64,000 nucleotides of DNA, taken from assembly GCF_001510715.1 (NCBI RefSeq), contig NZ_LMTJ01000009.1:62001-126000 (forward strand), given 5' to 3'. This document shows positions 43,358 through 52,019 of the stretch, in pieces. The stretch's first letter is position 1; every line of letters starts with the position of its first letter. The position numbers were made by a program, and so were the translations under genes. The notes below the pieces were generated by a model. The model was not told the origin of the DNA. It did no database searches and was given only the letters and a program-made list of their open reading frames with translations. This stretch comes from Bacillus sp. FJAT-29814. GTDB taxonomy: Bacteria; Bacillota; Bacilli; Bacillales; Cytobacillaceae.

Positions 43358-43966
43358 TTATGAGAAGTTGTCGATAATTTTTGGTAGCATTTCATAAAAT
43401 ATCTCGAGAAAAATATTCACCAGGATGACGGCTGCAGGAATGACCAGAATAGCAAAACTTACATAAGCAAGTTTCACCCTGCGCTTTGATCGGTCAATCC
43501 AATTGGTAACGAGCTCAATGAAGAAGGCTAGTAAGAATGCACCGGCAAAAAATAATCCAGAAAATAGTCCGATACCTAGTGGAGCTTGCGGACCAAATAA
43601 TTCATTGTTAGGATTGGACAAAAATAAAGGGATTCCGTAAATGATCAAGCTCACGACACCATAATAAAATCCCTTACGGACCCAGCTCTTGCTTGATGAT
43701 TGAAAAACAAGTGTATAAACGATACTGTTGGCTAATGTACCGGCAATCCCGACGACAAGTATAATGAACGTTCCCGAAAAGGAAAATCCGCTCGCCATGT
43801 GTGGGAAGAAATACGCAATGATTCCCATAACCAATCTCAACAATAGTCCAAAAATAATCCCTGTCAAAATGGCTGCCATAAAAGAAATTCCAAAATTTCT
43901 GGCGAGTGTTGGCCATCGTTTTGAACCCGTTACTTGTACCGCTTCATCGTTTAGCTGCCCCTTCAT
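43358..43966 (-). CDS. Multi-spanning membrane protein of unknown function
   Basis: This 202-residue protein has about five to six helices (FGISFMAAILTGIIFGLLL; FIILVVGIAGTLANSIVY; and others) and a basic loop RSKRRVK. No known motif was recognised. The ATG at 43966 follows AAGGGG at 7 bases. An in-frame ATG at 43984 lies too near that site. Convergent with the DUF3147 pair. Confidence 0.7.
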   Translation of the reverse strand: MKGQLNDEAVQVTGSKRWPTLARNFGISFMAAILTGIIFGLLLRLVMGIIAYFFPHMASGFSFSGTFIILVVGIAGTLANSIVYTLVFQSSSKSWVRKGFYYGVVSLIIYGIPLFLSNPNNELFGPQAPLGIGLFSGLFFAGAFLLAFFIELVTNWIDRSKRRVKLAYVSFAILVIPAAVILVNIFLEIFYEMLPKIIDNFS

Positions 43967-44148
43967 TATAATTACCCCTTGCATAGGTTGATTTTATCCC
44001 AATATTAATTATATTCTAAACTATCTGTAAATATATCGCATTTCTTTTTAAATATATACTTACCCCTATTAATCCCTTCTTTTTGGATGTTCCCTTGTAG
44101 GAAAGGAAATAATGATATTTAACAGGTTTTATCACAGGGGGTTGCCAA

Positions 44149-45228
44149 ATGAAATGTCCGCAATGTGTTTACACCAATCCGGAAGGGGTCAAGTTCTGTA
44201 TAAGCTGCGGCAGTATTTTTTCTAAAGCCGAAAACGGTCAGCAGGATCCCAGCAGTTTATTTTATGAGTTTGCTACTTACGTGGACATGGTTCCAAGGTT
44301 TGAACGTTCGGTAGAGCCAAAAATGAGAAATATCTTTTCTAGGGTGTTCCGCAACCATAGCATGCTGGAGGCAGAACGGCTTTTTATTGTGGGCACGGCC
44401 ATTACCACACCAAAAATAGAAGAAGTGACGGAAACATGGCCAAAACCATGGCTGTTTGCCAGGATATTTCTGATTGGGTTAATTGCTTTTACAGGTATGC
44501 ATGTGGGGGTGAGCATGTTCCATAATTTTAATTTTATCCCCGGACTTATTATCATTGGGGCGTTTGCCGTTCCGCTTACAACGCTCACGTTCTTTTGGGA
44601 AATGAATGCGCCGCAAAATATTGCTTTTTATCAAATTGTTTATATTGTGTTAATCGGGGGAATCCTCTCGATGTTGGTGGCGCTTGTGTTTTTTAATATC
44701 CTAAGGAATAATATCAATCCCATTACAATTGGAATTATTGAGGAACTTGCCAAGACGGCCGTTGTCATCTATTTTGTCCGCAACCGCAAATACAAGTATA
44801 TCCTCAATGGTCTTTTGGTAGGTGCAGCAGTCGGCGCAGGCTTCGCTGCCTTTGAAACGGCCGGTTATGCGTTAAGAAGTCTGCTGACAGGAAGTTTCGA
44901 GAGCCTCTATTTTACGATTCTCTGGCGGAGCTTTTTGGCTCCTGGCGGGCACGTCGCCTGGGCCGCTTTGACAGGAGCAGCTTTCTGCAAGGTACAGGGG
45001 AACGATGGGTTTAACTTGTCCTTGTTGCTAAAACCAAGATTTCTTTTAACCTTTATTCTTGTCGTGGCGATGCATGCATTATGGGACGTACCGATCCCAG
45101 GCATGGCACCGTATGGGCAAATTATTTTAATGGTCGCTTCCTGGGTGATTGCCATCTGGATGATTCGCCAAGGCTTAAAGGAAATCAGCAAAAAGAAAGA
45201 CCAGCTAGCGATTAATCCGCCTCAATAA
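44149..45228 (+). CDS. PrsW-family intramembrane protease with a zinc ribbon
   Basis: This 359-residue protein has an N-terminal zinc ribbon (CPQC...CISC, residues 3-20) and then about eight membrane helices. The PrsW motifs are visible: IIEELAKT, AAFETAGYAL, GHVAWAALTGA and HALWD. They supply the glutamates and histidines of the membrane metal site. Relatives cleave anti-sigma factors (RsiW in B. subtilis). B. subtilis PrsW is shorter and has no ribbon. No sigma or anti-sigma gene is nearby, so the target is unknown. ATG at 44149 is supported by GGGGG upstream. Confidence 0.82.
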   Translation: MKCPQCVYTNPEGVKFCISCGSIFSKAENGQQDPSSLFYEFATYVDMVPRFERSVEPKMRNIFSRVFRNHSMLEAERLFIVGTAITTPKIEEVTETWPKPWLFARIFLIGLIAFTGMHVGVSMFHNFNFIPGLIIIGAFAVPLTTLTFFWEMNAPQNIAFYQIVYIVLIGGILSMLVALVFFNILRNNINPITIGIIEELAKTAVVIYFVRNRKYKYILNGLLVGAAVGAGFAAFETAGYALRSLLTGSFESLYFTILWRSFLAPGGHVAWAALTGAAFCKVQGNDGFNLSLLLKPRFLLTFILVVAMHALWDVPIPGMAPYGQIILMVASWVIAIWMIRQGLKEISKKKDQLAINPPQ

Positions 45229-45235
45229 TAAAGGA

Positions 45236-45270
45236 GAAAATGGCGTGTTATTGTACACGCCATTTTTTTA
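45236..45270 (+). terminator. Rho-independent terminator after the PrsW gene
   Basis: AATGGCGTGT pairs with ACACGCCATT, and a run of T follows to 45269. The group II intron begins just after this T-run. Confidence 0.88.
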
Positions 45271-45820
45271 TGGTGTGCCCGGCATGGGTGCAGGCTCTAG
45301 GGTGCAAGTCCCGAACAGTGAAGGCAGTAGTAGCTGTAGCTTAAGACAAGGGTATGAGGGGTGACTCTCATATCTGAAGGAAGTCGGCGGCAAACTTCCG
45401 CTCCGAGGGACACGAATCTCATATAAGGCTAGGTAACACTGGGTGAATCTGCCATACAAGATAAAGCCCTTACTGCCGAAGGTGTTACAGAGTAAATGAG
45501 GCGGAGACATGGAAGGAAAGTCTGTACTCTTACCCGGGGAGAACCTGTCGGTATGCCGTACTCATGCGGTAAGCCTATCCGTGAGGATAGGTTGAACGAC
45601 AGGCGTCAGCAGAAGCCATAGTACTTATTCACTTAAGGGGATAAGGAAGGGCTGAACCGGTTATGGAAAATAGGAACTAGGCGTATCTTTCCATTCAATG
45701 AAACAGAAAACAAGGTTCCTGTTTATCGTAAGAAATGGTGAATCCACGGGGGGCGATAAGCAGGGTGGAGAATTGGAAAGGACACAATCAGAACACCTAT
45801 TTACGGTGGAGGTTATATCA

Positions 45821-47083
45821 ATGTTAATGGAACGAATCTTGTCACGGGAGAACCTACTTAACGCAATAAAGAGAGTGGAAAAGAATAAGGGAAAACATGG
45901 AGTGGACGATATGCCCGTCACTGCTCTTCGTGGACATATTATGCTCAACTGGAGCGAACTGCGAAAATCCCTCTTCGAGGGAACCTATATCCCATCCCCC
46001 GTCCGTCGAGTCGAAATCCCGAAACCAGACGGCAAAGGGAAGAGGAAACTGGGAATCCCAACCGTGACAGACCGTTTCATTCAACAGGCAATTACCCAGA
46101 TGCTTACCAAGATGTACGACCCAGGCTTCTCCGATTGTAGCTTTGGCTTTCGCCCTAACAGGCGAGCACATCAGGCTGTAAAATTAGCCCAAAGCTATAT
46201 AGAAGAAGGCTATCGATGGGTAGTCGACATTGACCTTGAGAAGTTCTTTGACAAGGTTAATCATGATAGATTAATGAGTAAATTAGCTGGGAGGATTAAT
46301 GATAAAACTCTCCTAAGACTAATCAGACGATTTTTAACCTCTGGTGTTATGGAAGGCGGACTTGTCAGTCCGAATCTTGAGGGAACACCGCAAGGTGGAC
46401 CTTTAAGTCCCCTGCTTTCGAATATTGTTTTGGACGAACTGGATAAAGAATTGGAGCGTAGAGGACATCGTTTTGTTCGTTACGCCGATGATTGTAATAT
46501 CTATGTGAAGTCTAAAAGAGCTGGTGAAAGGGTTATGAAGGCGATGACTCATTTTATCGAGGGAAAGCTTAAACTGAAGGTTAACAGGGATAAAAGTGCC
46601 GTAGACCGCCCCTGGAAAAGGAAATTTCTTGGGTTCAGTTTCACAAGTAATCTAAAACCTAAGGTGAGGATATCTTCTCAATCAATTAAACGGTTTAAAG
46701 ATAAAATAAGGAAGCTTACAAGCAGACTCAGGTCAATTGCCATGGAAGATAGGATTCATGACCTTAACGAATATTTAGTGGGATGGGTTAATTATTACCA
46801 TTTAGCTGATACTCGTTCAGTAATTACAAAACTCGAAGGATGGCTTAACCGAAGGTTAAGAATGATTCGATGGAAGGAATGGAAACTTCCCCGGACAAAG
46901 GTCAAGAAACTTATTGAACTAGGTGTTCCGAAAGGAAAAGCATACGAATGGGGAAATACTAGAAAGGCTTATTGGAGAGTATCCAAAAGTCCAATCCTTC
47001 ACAAAACATTAGGGAAAGCCTATTGGCTCTCCCTAGGATTAAAAAGTATTTCTGCAAGATATGACCTACAGCGTTCGACATAA
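45821..47083 (+). CDS. ltrA: Group II intron reverse transcriptase/maturase
   Basis: This 420-residue intron-encoded protein splices and copies the intron. Reverse transcriptase motifs include GIPTVTDRFIQQAI, FGFRPNRRAHQAVK, EGTPQGGPLSPLLSNI and the catalytic RYADDCN. Domain X follows (LNEYLVGWVNYY). No HNH endonuclease domain is present, as usual for IIC types such as that of Geobacillus stearothermophilus. ATG at 45821 follows GGAGG by 8 bases. The frame is also open upstream to 45698, but that part is intron RNA. Confidence 0.92.
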   Translation: MLMERILSRENLLNAIKRVEKNKGKHGVDDMPVTALRGHIMLNWSELRKSLFEGTYIPSPVRRVEIPKPDGKGKRKLGIPTVTDRFIQQAITQMLTKMYDPGFSDCSFGFRPNRRAHQAVKLAQSYIEEGYRWVVDIDLEKFFDKVNHDRLMSKLAGRINDKTLLRLIRRFLTSGVMEGGLVSPNLEGTPQGGPLSPLLSNIVLDELDKELERRGHRFVRYADDCNIYVKSKRAGERVMKAMTHFIEGKLKLKVNRDKSAVDRPWKRKFLGFSFTSNLKPKVRISSQSIKRFKDKIRKLTSRLRSIAMEDRIHDLNEYLVGWVNYYHLADTRSVITKLEGWLNRRLRMIRWKEWKLPRTKVKKLIELGVPKGKAYEWGNTRKAYWRVSKSPILHKTLGKAYWLSLGLKSISARYDLQRST

Positions 47084-47088
47084 TTGGA

Positions 47089-47120
47089 ACCGCCGTATAC
47101 GGAACCGTACGTACGGTGGT
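47089..47120 (+). ncRNA. Group II intron domain V
   Basis: The hairpin ACCGCCGTA...TACGGTGGT encloses the typical GGAACCGTACG apical part. The 5' strand contains CGC, the catalytic triad form reported for IIC introns. Confidence 0.72.
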
Positions 47121-47360
47121 GTGAGAGGGATAAATGGAGGTTAATCGCCTCCCCCTATCTCAATTGAAACTGACAAAATCCTTTCAAAAATTACCTATTC
47201 AAATATCTTCTGAAAGTGGTATCCTTAAACTTAAATAGCCTGATTTTGGCAGATGAAATTTTATTAATACCTCGAATTGTTAACTTCACTTTTTCATCAT
47301 TTACGGAAGATCATTCCTTACTTTTTAAAACCAATAATTTAAAAATCGGAGGTGGAAATC

Positions 47361-47708
47361 ATGCTCATTGAAACCTTAGAACACGCAGAGGTTTGTTCGG
47401 TTATATTCATTAGAGACTATATCCAATTTTATTTTGAAGGGGAAGAAAACAACGGGACATTAACCACATATTCACTGCCGGTCGCCATTGCAAATGGTAC
47501 ATATTTTAATATTGACACCCCTGGATACCGGGATGCATTGTGCGCGTTTATTAACCTTCAAGTGAGAAGGTTTGAGATTTTGAAAGGGGACAAAATAACT
47601 ATTACACTTGAAAATGAAGACAGGATAGAGGTTTCCTTGAAAAAGGAAGACAGTAATGGCTTTGAGGCAGCCATGCTAAGAATTGAAAATCAAATTGCGG
47701 TTTGGTGA
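47361..47708 (+). CDS. Conserved hypothetical protein
   Basis: This 115-residue, beta-rich acidic protein contains IRDYIQFYFEGEENN and ITITLENEDRIEVSLKKED. It has no signal or membrane segment. I do not recognise a family. ATG at 47361 is preceded by CGGAGGTGG with 6 bases. It is the first gene after the intron, with a plain AT-rich gap of 200 bases before it. Confidence 0.65.
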   Translation: MLIETLEHAEVCSVIFIRDYIQFYFEGEENNGTLTTYSLPVAIANGTYFNIDTPGYRDALCAFINLQVRRFEILKGDKITITLENEDRIEVSLKKEDSNGFEAAMLRIENQIAVW

Positions 47709-47710
47709 AT

Positions 47711-47747
47711 GAAAGCAGAGGGATGGGAATTCCTCTGCTTCATTTAT
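47711..47747 (+). terminator. Probable terminator after the hypothetical gene
   Basis: GAAAGCAGAGG pairs with CCTCTGCTTC. The tail (ATTTATAT) is weak. Confidence 0.6.
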
Positions 47748-47759
47748 ATCTTTAAAGAT

Positions 47760-47954
47760 TTAATAATCAATCTGGCGCAAATACAATAGGTATTCATTTT
47801 CATTGATTTTTTTCATTTTATACTTGCGCATTTGGCTTTCAATTTGTTTCTCAACATCATCTTTATTGCTAAATAAGTTAGAAAATTGATAGATCGCTTC
47901 TGCAAAAATCGTGATCATCCCGGCGGAACCCAGTTCAAAACCCAGTGTGTACAT
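47760..47954 (-). CDS. Possible small protein
   Basis: This 64-residue frame has a hydrophobic first part (LGSAGMITIFAEAIYQF) and a charged second half. No convincing ribosome site is seen at 47954, and an internal ATG 12 codons in is also possible. It may be a real small membrane-linked protein or a chance frame. Confidence 0.35.
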   Translation of the reverse strand: MYTLGFELGSAGMITIFAEAIYQFSNLFSNKDDVEKQIESQMRKYKMKKINENEYLLYLRQIDY

Positions 47955-48050
47955 CTAAAGTTGTAGGAAATTTCAGTCCTTTCGTTCAATACGGATTTAC
48001 TTGGATTAATTAAAATAAATATATCAAAAGGGTCAAAGGGGAGAATAAAA

Positions 48051-48419
48051 ATGCATTTACGGATGGAACTTTTCACAAATGAGCTAGAAAAAACAGTACA
48101 ATTTTATCAAGAAATCATTGGGCTTAAATTAAACAGGATGAATGATACATATGCTGCTCTAAGTAATGATACAGTTCAGATTGGGATTGGGCCGTTCGAT
48201 TTTTTGCCTGATACCCACCCCCTGAAAGCGAGGGACTTGGAGCGGTTAGGGATCGGTGTCGAAATCGTAATTGAGGTTCCCGATATTGAGAAAAAGTATA
48301 ATGAAATAGTAGAGTCGGGCTATCCGGTTGAAGCGCCTTTATCTGAACAGGCTTGGGGATCGAAAGACTTTAGAGTGCTCGATCCAAACGGGTATTATAT
48401 TCGCATTACTCAGGCTTAA
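48051..48419 (+). CDS. VOC (glyoxalase/bleomycin-resistance) family protein
   Basis: This 122-residue protein has two beta-alpha-beta-beta-beta units: the first starts MELFTNELEKTVQFYQEIIG, and the second has VPDIEKKYNEIVESGY and ends FRVLDPNGYYIRI. The metal-binding positions are only partly conserved by eye. The family includes lyases, dioxygenases and binding proteins. AGGGGAG is the ribosome site. Confidence 0.85.
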   Translation: MHLRMELFTNELEKTVQFYQEIIGLKLNRMNDTYAALSNDTVQIGIGPFDFLPDTHPLKARDLERLGIGVEIVIEVPDIEKKYNEIVESGYPVEAPLSEQAWGSKDFRVLDPNGYYIRITQA

Positions 48420-48459
48420 ATCGAGTATATTTATAAAATGAAAGTATTAGGCTTATAAA

Positions 48460-48490
48460 GGAAACTCACCAAGATAGGTGAGTTTTCTTT
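48460..48490. terminator. Bidirectional terminator
   Basis: GAAACTCACC pairs with GGTGAGTTTT, with A-rich and T-rich flanks, between the VOC gene and the convergent TatD gene. Confidence 0.85.
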
Positions 48491-49259
48491 ATATCCTGTA
48501 AAATGTCATCGTGTGTTCTAAAATCCGTTCCGCAACTTCTGTTTCTGGCAAGTTTTTTATTTTTGCAATCGCAAGGATTGATTCTTTCATCATTTTCGGA
48601 TGAGTCATACTTCCGGAAAAAGGACCCTCAAATGGCCATGGGCCGTCTGTTTCTACCATCATTAACTCCAATGGGTAAGCCTCGACCAGCCTTTGAATTT
48701 TTTCTTTATAGACAATTTCTGGTGTAACGGAAATAGAATAACCATTTCTGATCATCCTCTCCATCGTTTTGTTATCGCCTTTAAACCAGTGGAAATGGGC
48801 ATTTTTGATTGAATGCCTTTCCAAAAGATCACAAGCAATCGGGGCATCATCATAAACGGCATGCAGGACAATGGATTTGTCCCATTGCCTTGCCAATTTT
48901 ATAAACATTTCAAGAAGGTCAATATATTGACTGTATTGGGCTTTGGATACCTTTTGGTCCATTCTCATATAGTAGGGCAAACCTACTTCCCCTACAGCAA
49001 TCATTTCAGTTCGATATTTGGTGATCCATTCTAGCAGCTTGTTTAGCTCGATTTCAGTTGGCAGGCTTTGCTCCGGGTGAAACCCGAATGCAGGCTTTAC
49101 CCTTTGATATTTACGGGATAATTCCAGATTTCGTCTACAAGATTGATGGTCGGTGGAAACCGAGAGCAATGCCTCAAGCCAGTCCACTTCAGCCAAAATA
49201 TCTGTGATTTCCAGATCTTTATATTTGTCTAAATGAATATGGGAATCAATCATTTTCAT
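48489..49259 (-). CDS. TatD-family metal-dependent hydrolase
   Basis: This 256-residue TIM-barrel protein has metal ligands in DSHIHLD, GEVGLPYY, VLHAV, HFHWF and VETDGPW. Relatives are 3'-5' exonucleases or deoxyribonuclease-like. ATG at 49259 is preceded by GGGAGTGAG. It resembles TatD-like proteins more than amidohydrolases. It has no signal peptide. Confidence 0.86.
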   Translation of the reverse strand: MKMIDSHIHLDKYKDLEITDILAEVDWLEALLSVSTDHQSCRRNLELSRKYQRVKPAFGFHPEQSLPTEIELNKLLEWITKYRTEMIAVGEVGLPYYMRMDQKVSKAQYSQYIDLLEMFIKLARQWDKSIVLHAVYDDAPIACDLLERHSIKNAHFHWFKGDNKTMERMIRNGYSISVTPEIVYKEKIQRLVEAYPLELMMVETDGPWPFEGPFSGSMTHPKMMKESILAIAKIKNLPETEVAERILEHTMTFYRI

Positions 49260-49331
49260 CTTTTCTCACTCCCTAACGATATTCTACTCTAATTGGGAAT
49301 CCGAAGTCAGGCAATTCTGGACGTAAAAATT

Positions 49332-49530
49332 AATGAAAGACGAAATTAAGCGGCCAGAGTTTGAAAATGTCTTTCAACAGGCTGAGGAGGACAAAAACCA
49401 GTGGTCGGAGTGTAAAATTGTATTTCATAGTGCTGATGAAGGACAAAACTGAGTAGCCACGATCAGAAATTGTCTTTCATAATGCCGATGAAGGACAAAC
49501 CCAGGTGATCGAGCCCCAAAAATGTCCATC
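49332..49530. repeat. 51-52 bp tandem array with TGTCTTTCAT/ATGAAGGACA hairpins
   Basis: GGACAAA recurs at 49389, 49441 and 49493, exactly 52 bp apart. TGTCTTTCA-type words are at 49368, 49419, 49471 and 49523 (last one diverged). The two pair with each other to give a hairpin per unit. The layout resembles the array at 41240-41417 but the words differ. Confidence 0.72.
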
Positions 49531-49594
49531 ACCAATCTTTTTGGAAAAAAATTATCATTTTCCACTTGCAAACAATATCAAATTTGAATATTAT

Positions 49595-49624
49595 CTAATT
49601 AGATAACCATTAAAGTAGGTGAAT
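49595..49624 (+). promoter_or_regulatory. Operator/promoter element, copy 1
   Basis: This 30-bp element begins with CTAATTAGATAA and includes TTATCTAATTAGATAA (a perfect 16-bp palindrome, 49591-49606). It matches the element at 50375 in 27 of 30 positions. It lies directly before the ArsR-type gene, so autoregulation is likely. Confidence 0.7.
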
Positions 49625-49631
49625 TCCAAAC

Positions 49632-50210
49632 ATGCAATTAAACAAAATGGTTGAATTTCATAAAGCGCTTGGCGATCTGAACCGTATTCGCATTATCGGT
49701 CTCTTGAAGCAAGGTCCGCTGCACGGTCAGGCAATTGCCGGGAAACTGGGACTGAAGCCGCCAACGATTACCCACCATATCGCTAAACTAAGAGAAGTGG
49801 GACTTATTAAAGAACGGCGCGATAAAAACACCATCTATTTTTCGCTTAACACAAAAGCGTTAGAGATGGGTGCAAAGTCAATTTTAAACATAGGAAGTGG
49901 GGGAGGAGAAGAGATGGAAATGGCTGTGACAGCAGAGGAACGGGAGTCCATCATTAAAAACTTCTTCACAAAAGAAGGGAAACTGAAAAACTATCCGGCG
50001 CAAAGAAAGAAAAAGCTGGTTGTGCTTGAGCATATGCTCAAAGGACTTGAACTAGGAAGAGTTTATTCTGAAAAAGAGATTAATGAATATTTAAAGCAGT
50101 TTCACGAGGACTATGCGACATTGCGCCGCGAATTGATCATGTGCCAATTTATGTACCGGGAAAATAACCAATACGAACTAAACCCGGTCGAGCTGTGGTG
50201 GTTTAAATAA
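49632..50210 (+). CDS. ArsR-type regulator with a DUF2087 domain
   Basis: The winged helix (residues about 5-85) contains FHKALGDLNRIRIIGLL and KPPTITHHIAKLREVGL. The second half (about 110-192) matches DUF2087, with NYPAQRKKKLVVLEHML. No metal-binding cysteines are present in the helix. It should repress itself and the MFS gene at 50424, since both have the same operator. AGGTG lies before the ATG. Confidence 0.87.
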   Translation: MQLNKMVEFHKALGDLNRIRIIGLLKQGPLHGQAIAGKLGLKPPTITHHIAKLREVGLIKERRDKNTIYFSLNTKALEMGAKSILNIGSGGGEEMEMAVTAEERESIIKNFFTKEGKLKNYPAQRKKKLVVLEHMLKGLELGRVYSEKEINEYLKQFHEDYATLRRELIMCQFMYRENNQYELNPVELWWFK

Positions 50211-50220
50211 AGTGAAACTT

Positions 50221-50334
50221 CATCAGTGGGGGTTTTTTCCATCCCCCACTGATTGTTCGTTCATTATTTCGGACATTTACGAGCAGTTGTCCCCACCAAT
50301 ACTTCTTCGATTTGTCTAAGTATTGAGGTGGGGG
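50221..50334 (+). other. Two strong hairpins between the regulator and the MFS gene
   Basis: ATCAGTGGGGG pairs with CCCCCACTGAT (50221-50253). CCCCACCAATACTT pairs with AAGTATTGAGGTGGGG (50296-50334). Neither has a clear T-run, so they could attenuate or protect the RNA rather than simply terminate it. Confidence 0.5.
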
Positions 50335-50374
50335 TCTTACTGCCCGTTAATGTGGGATAAATTTTTTTACAAAA

Positions 50375-50404
50375 CTAATTAGATAAGCATTAAATTAGAT
50401 GAAT
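50375..50404 (+). promoter_or_regulatory. Operator/promoter element, copy 2
   Basis: CTAATTAGATAAGCATTAAA and the following 10 bases repeat the element at 49595. It lies 19 bases before the MFS gene start, so the ArsR-type protein probably controls both. Confidence 0.7.
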
Positions 50405-50423
50405 GCGAAAGTAGGTAGAAGGG

Positions 50424-51638
50424 ATGAGCATTTCTTTTATAAAACAGGAAAAAAATTACCGACGATTATTTCTCGCCGGAGTCGTAAACGGGGTTGGGGA
50501 TCGTTTTAGTTCGGTTGCCGTCCTGGCAATGCTGTTGCAATTAACCGGTTCGGGGCTTGCGGTTGGGGTGACACTGGCGCTTCGGCTGCTGCCGTTTGTC
50601 ATTTTTGCGCCGATTGGTGGGAGACTGGCAGATCGCTTTTCGAAAAAAACAATTATGGTCGCTACCGACCTCGTCCGAATCTTATTTGCCTTATCCTTTT
50701 TATTCGTCCATAGCAACGACGATCTCTGGATTGTCTACGTGAGCACGTTTATGCTGGCTGCAGGGGAGGCCATCTATGGGCCAGTCCGAAAATCGGCGAT
50801 TCCGCAGTTAGTAAATAAAGAACATCTATTAAAAGTGAATAGTCTGGAACAGGTGTTAATTGGAATTGTGTTAATCGTAGGGGCTTTTTCTGGTGGTATC
50901 GTGGCTTACCTGTTCGGGGCAGGATGGACATTTTGGATCAATGCGGTATCGTTTTTGGGGGCTGCTGGGATTATTTCGACGATTACGTTCCCGCAAAAAC
51001 AAGCATCTCAAAAAGAAGCAATAGACATCCATAAAGAAAAGCTGTTATCTACCTTTAAGAAGGTCATCTTGATGTCTATTCCGGTGCAAATTCTCCTGTT
51101 TTGCTCGATTGTGGCATCTTCCTTGAACGGTATTGATAATGTTCTTATCAGTGTCTATGCCGTGAAGGAGTATAACTTGGGGGACGTTGGAGTCGGGCTG
51201 TTTTATGGAGCACTGGGGATTGGCTTGGCGCTAAGCTTTGTTGTCGTGAATCGACTGCGAAAAAATATCCTTGGAATCGGACTGGTTTGCCTCCTGCTTG
51301 AGGGCACCTTCCACGTGGTCATTAGCCAAACTGGGCTCGTGACAGCAGCATTTTTCCTTTTTTGCGGAGCCGCCCTTATGTCTGGGATAGGCAATGCCTG
51401 TTTTGACACTGTTTTGATGAAGGAAATCCCTGAGGAACACCAAGGAACCATGTTTGGTTTATTGGAAGCGGTCACTAACCCGTTATTGGGTGTTTCCATG
51501 CTCTTATCAGGGCTCGCGCTTGATTATCTCACACCACGCTCTCTCGGATTACTTGGTGGAATTGGCTATATGCTCATTGCCATCTTTCTGATAGCCATCC
51601 AATCAACCCGACGAATTCGGGAAAAGGAAACAGCTTAA
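50424..51638 (+). CDS. MFS transporter, probable efflux pump
   Basis: This 404-residue protein has 12 helices. The loop GGRLADRFSKKTIM is the MFS signature between helices 2 and 3. The N-terminus YRRLFLAGVVNGVGDRFSSV is usual for small drug-type exporters. It is controlled, by inference, by the ArsR-type gene just upstream through the shared operator. AGGTAGAAGGG is the ribosome site. The ligand is unknown. Confidence 0.88.
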   Translation: MSISFIKQEKNYRRLFLAGVVNGVGDRFSSVAVLAMLLQLTGSGLAVGVTLALRLLPFVIFAPIGGRLADRFSKKTIMVATDLVRILFALSFLFVHSNDDLWIVYVSTFMLAAGEAIYGPVRKSAIPQLVNKEHLLKVNSLEQVLIGIVLIVGAFSGGIVAYLFGAGWTFWINAVSFLGAAGIISTITFPQKQASQKEAIDIHKEKLLSTFKKVILMSIPVQILLFCSIVASSLNGIDNVLISVYAVKEYNLGDVGVGLFYGALGIGLALSFVVVNRLRKNILGIGLVCLLLEGTFHVVISQTGLVTAAFFLFCGAALMSGIGNACFDTVLMKEIPEEHQGTMFGLLEAVTNPLLGVSMLLSGLALDYLTPRSLGLLGGIGYMLIAIFLIAIQSTRRIREKETA

Positions 51639-51666
51639 AGCATATGCCGGTTCTCTGGTTCAGATT

Positions 51667-51702
51667 AAAATAAGGCAGGGACGTCGCCTGCCTTGTTTTA
51701 CT
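51667..51702. terminator. Bidirectional terminator after the MFS gene
   Basis: AAAATAAGGCAGG (51667-51679) pairs with CCTGCCTTGTTTTA (51687-51700). Confidence 0.85.
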
Positions 51703-51710
51703 AAAGGAGC

Positions 51711-52019
51711 CTAGTAAGGATATGGGGAATTGTAAGGATATTGTGCCGGATATGGGGAAGGATACGGTGCAGGATACGGCGCAGAAACTGGGTAAAGCCC
51801 CGGCGCTGCTGCTCCAAGGGCCAATCCCGTCAGCGCTCCTGCTGCAAACCCTAACCCTGGGAATCCGCCACCATGAATATTTCCAAATCCACCATGCTGA
51901 TGCCCGTGTCCACCATGCTGATTTCCATGCCCGCCATGATGCTGACCATGTCCGCCATGATGGTGTCCATGACCACCGCCATGATGGTGAGTTCTTGGAT
52001 TATAGTTTGTAAAATTCAT
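51711..52019 (-). CDS. His/Gly-rich repeat protein, possibly a spore-coat protein
   Basis: This 102-residue low-complexity protein has three parts: HGGHG-type repeats (residues about 10-50), a small Gly/Ala helix (GFAAGALTGLALGAAA), and a Pro/Tyr tail made of PYP repeats (PYPAPYPSPYPAQYPYN). The His-rich part could bind nickel, zinc or copper. Composition resembles spore-coat and surface proteins. ATG at 52019 follows GAGGTGA. The frame extends to 52040 but with a poorer start. Confidence 0.68.
   Translation of the reverse strand: MNFTNYNPRTHHHGGGHGHHHGGHGQHHGGHGNQHGGHGHQHGGFGNIHGGGFPGLGFAAGALTGLALGAAAPGLYPVSAPYPAPYPSPYPAQYPYNSPYPY

Larger units (their letters stand above)
45273..47160 (+). 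mobile_element. Group II intron, class IIC
   Basis: The 5' end GTGTGCCCGGC fits the GUGYG intron start and lies 3 bases after the T-run of an intrinsic terminator, the classic target of class IIC introns. A structured 5' RNA of about 550 bases comes first, then the reverse transcriptase gene, then domain V (47089-47120) and a domain VI hairpin (GGAGG...CCTCC, 47137-47153). The 3' boundary near 47160 (CCCCTATCT) is approximate. Nothing indicates decay, so it may still be mobile. Confidence 0.85.

Noticed and set aside
49591..49606. Metal-responsive operator
   Set aside because: The site is an ArsR-type palindrome, but the regulator lacks metal-binding cysteines, so a metal signal is not supported.
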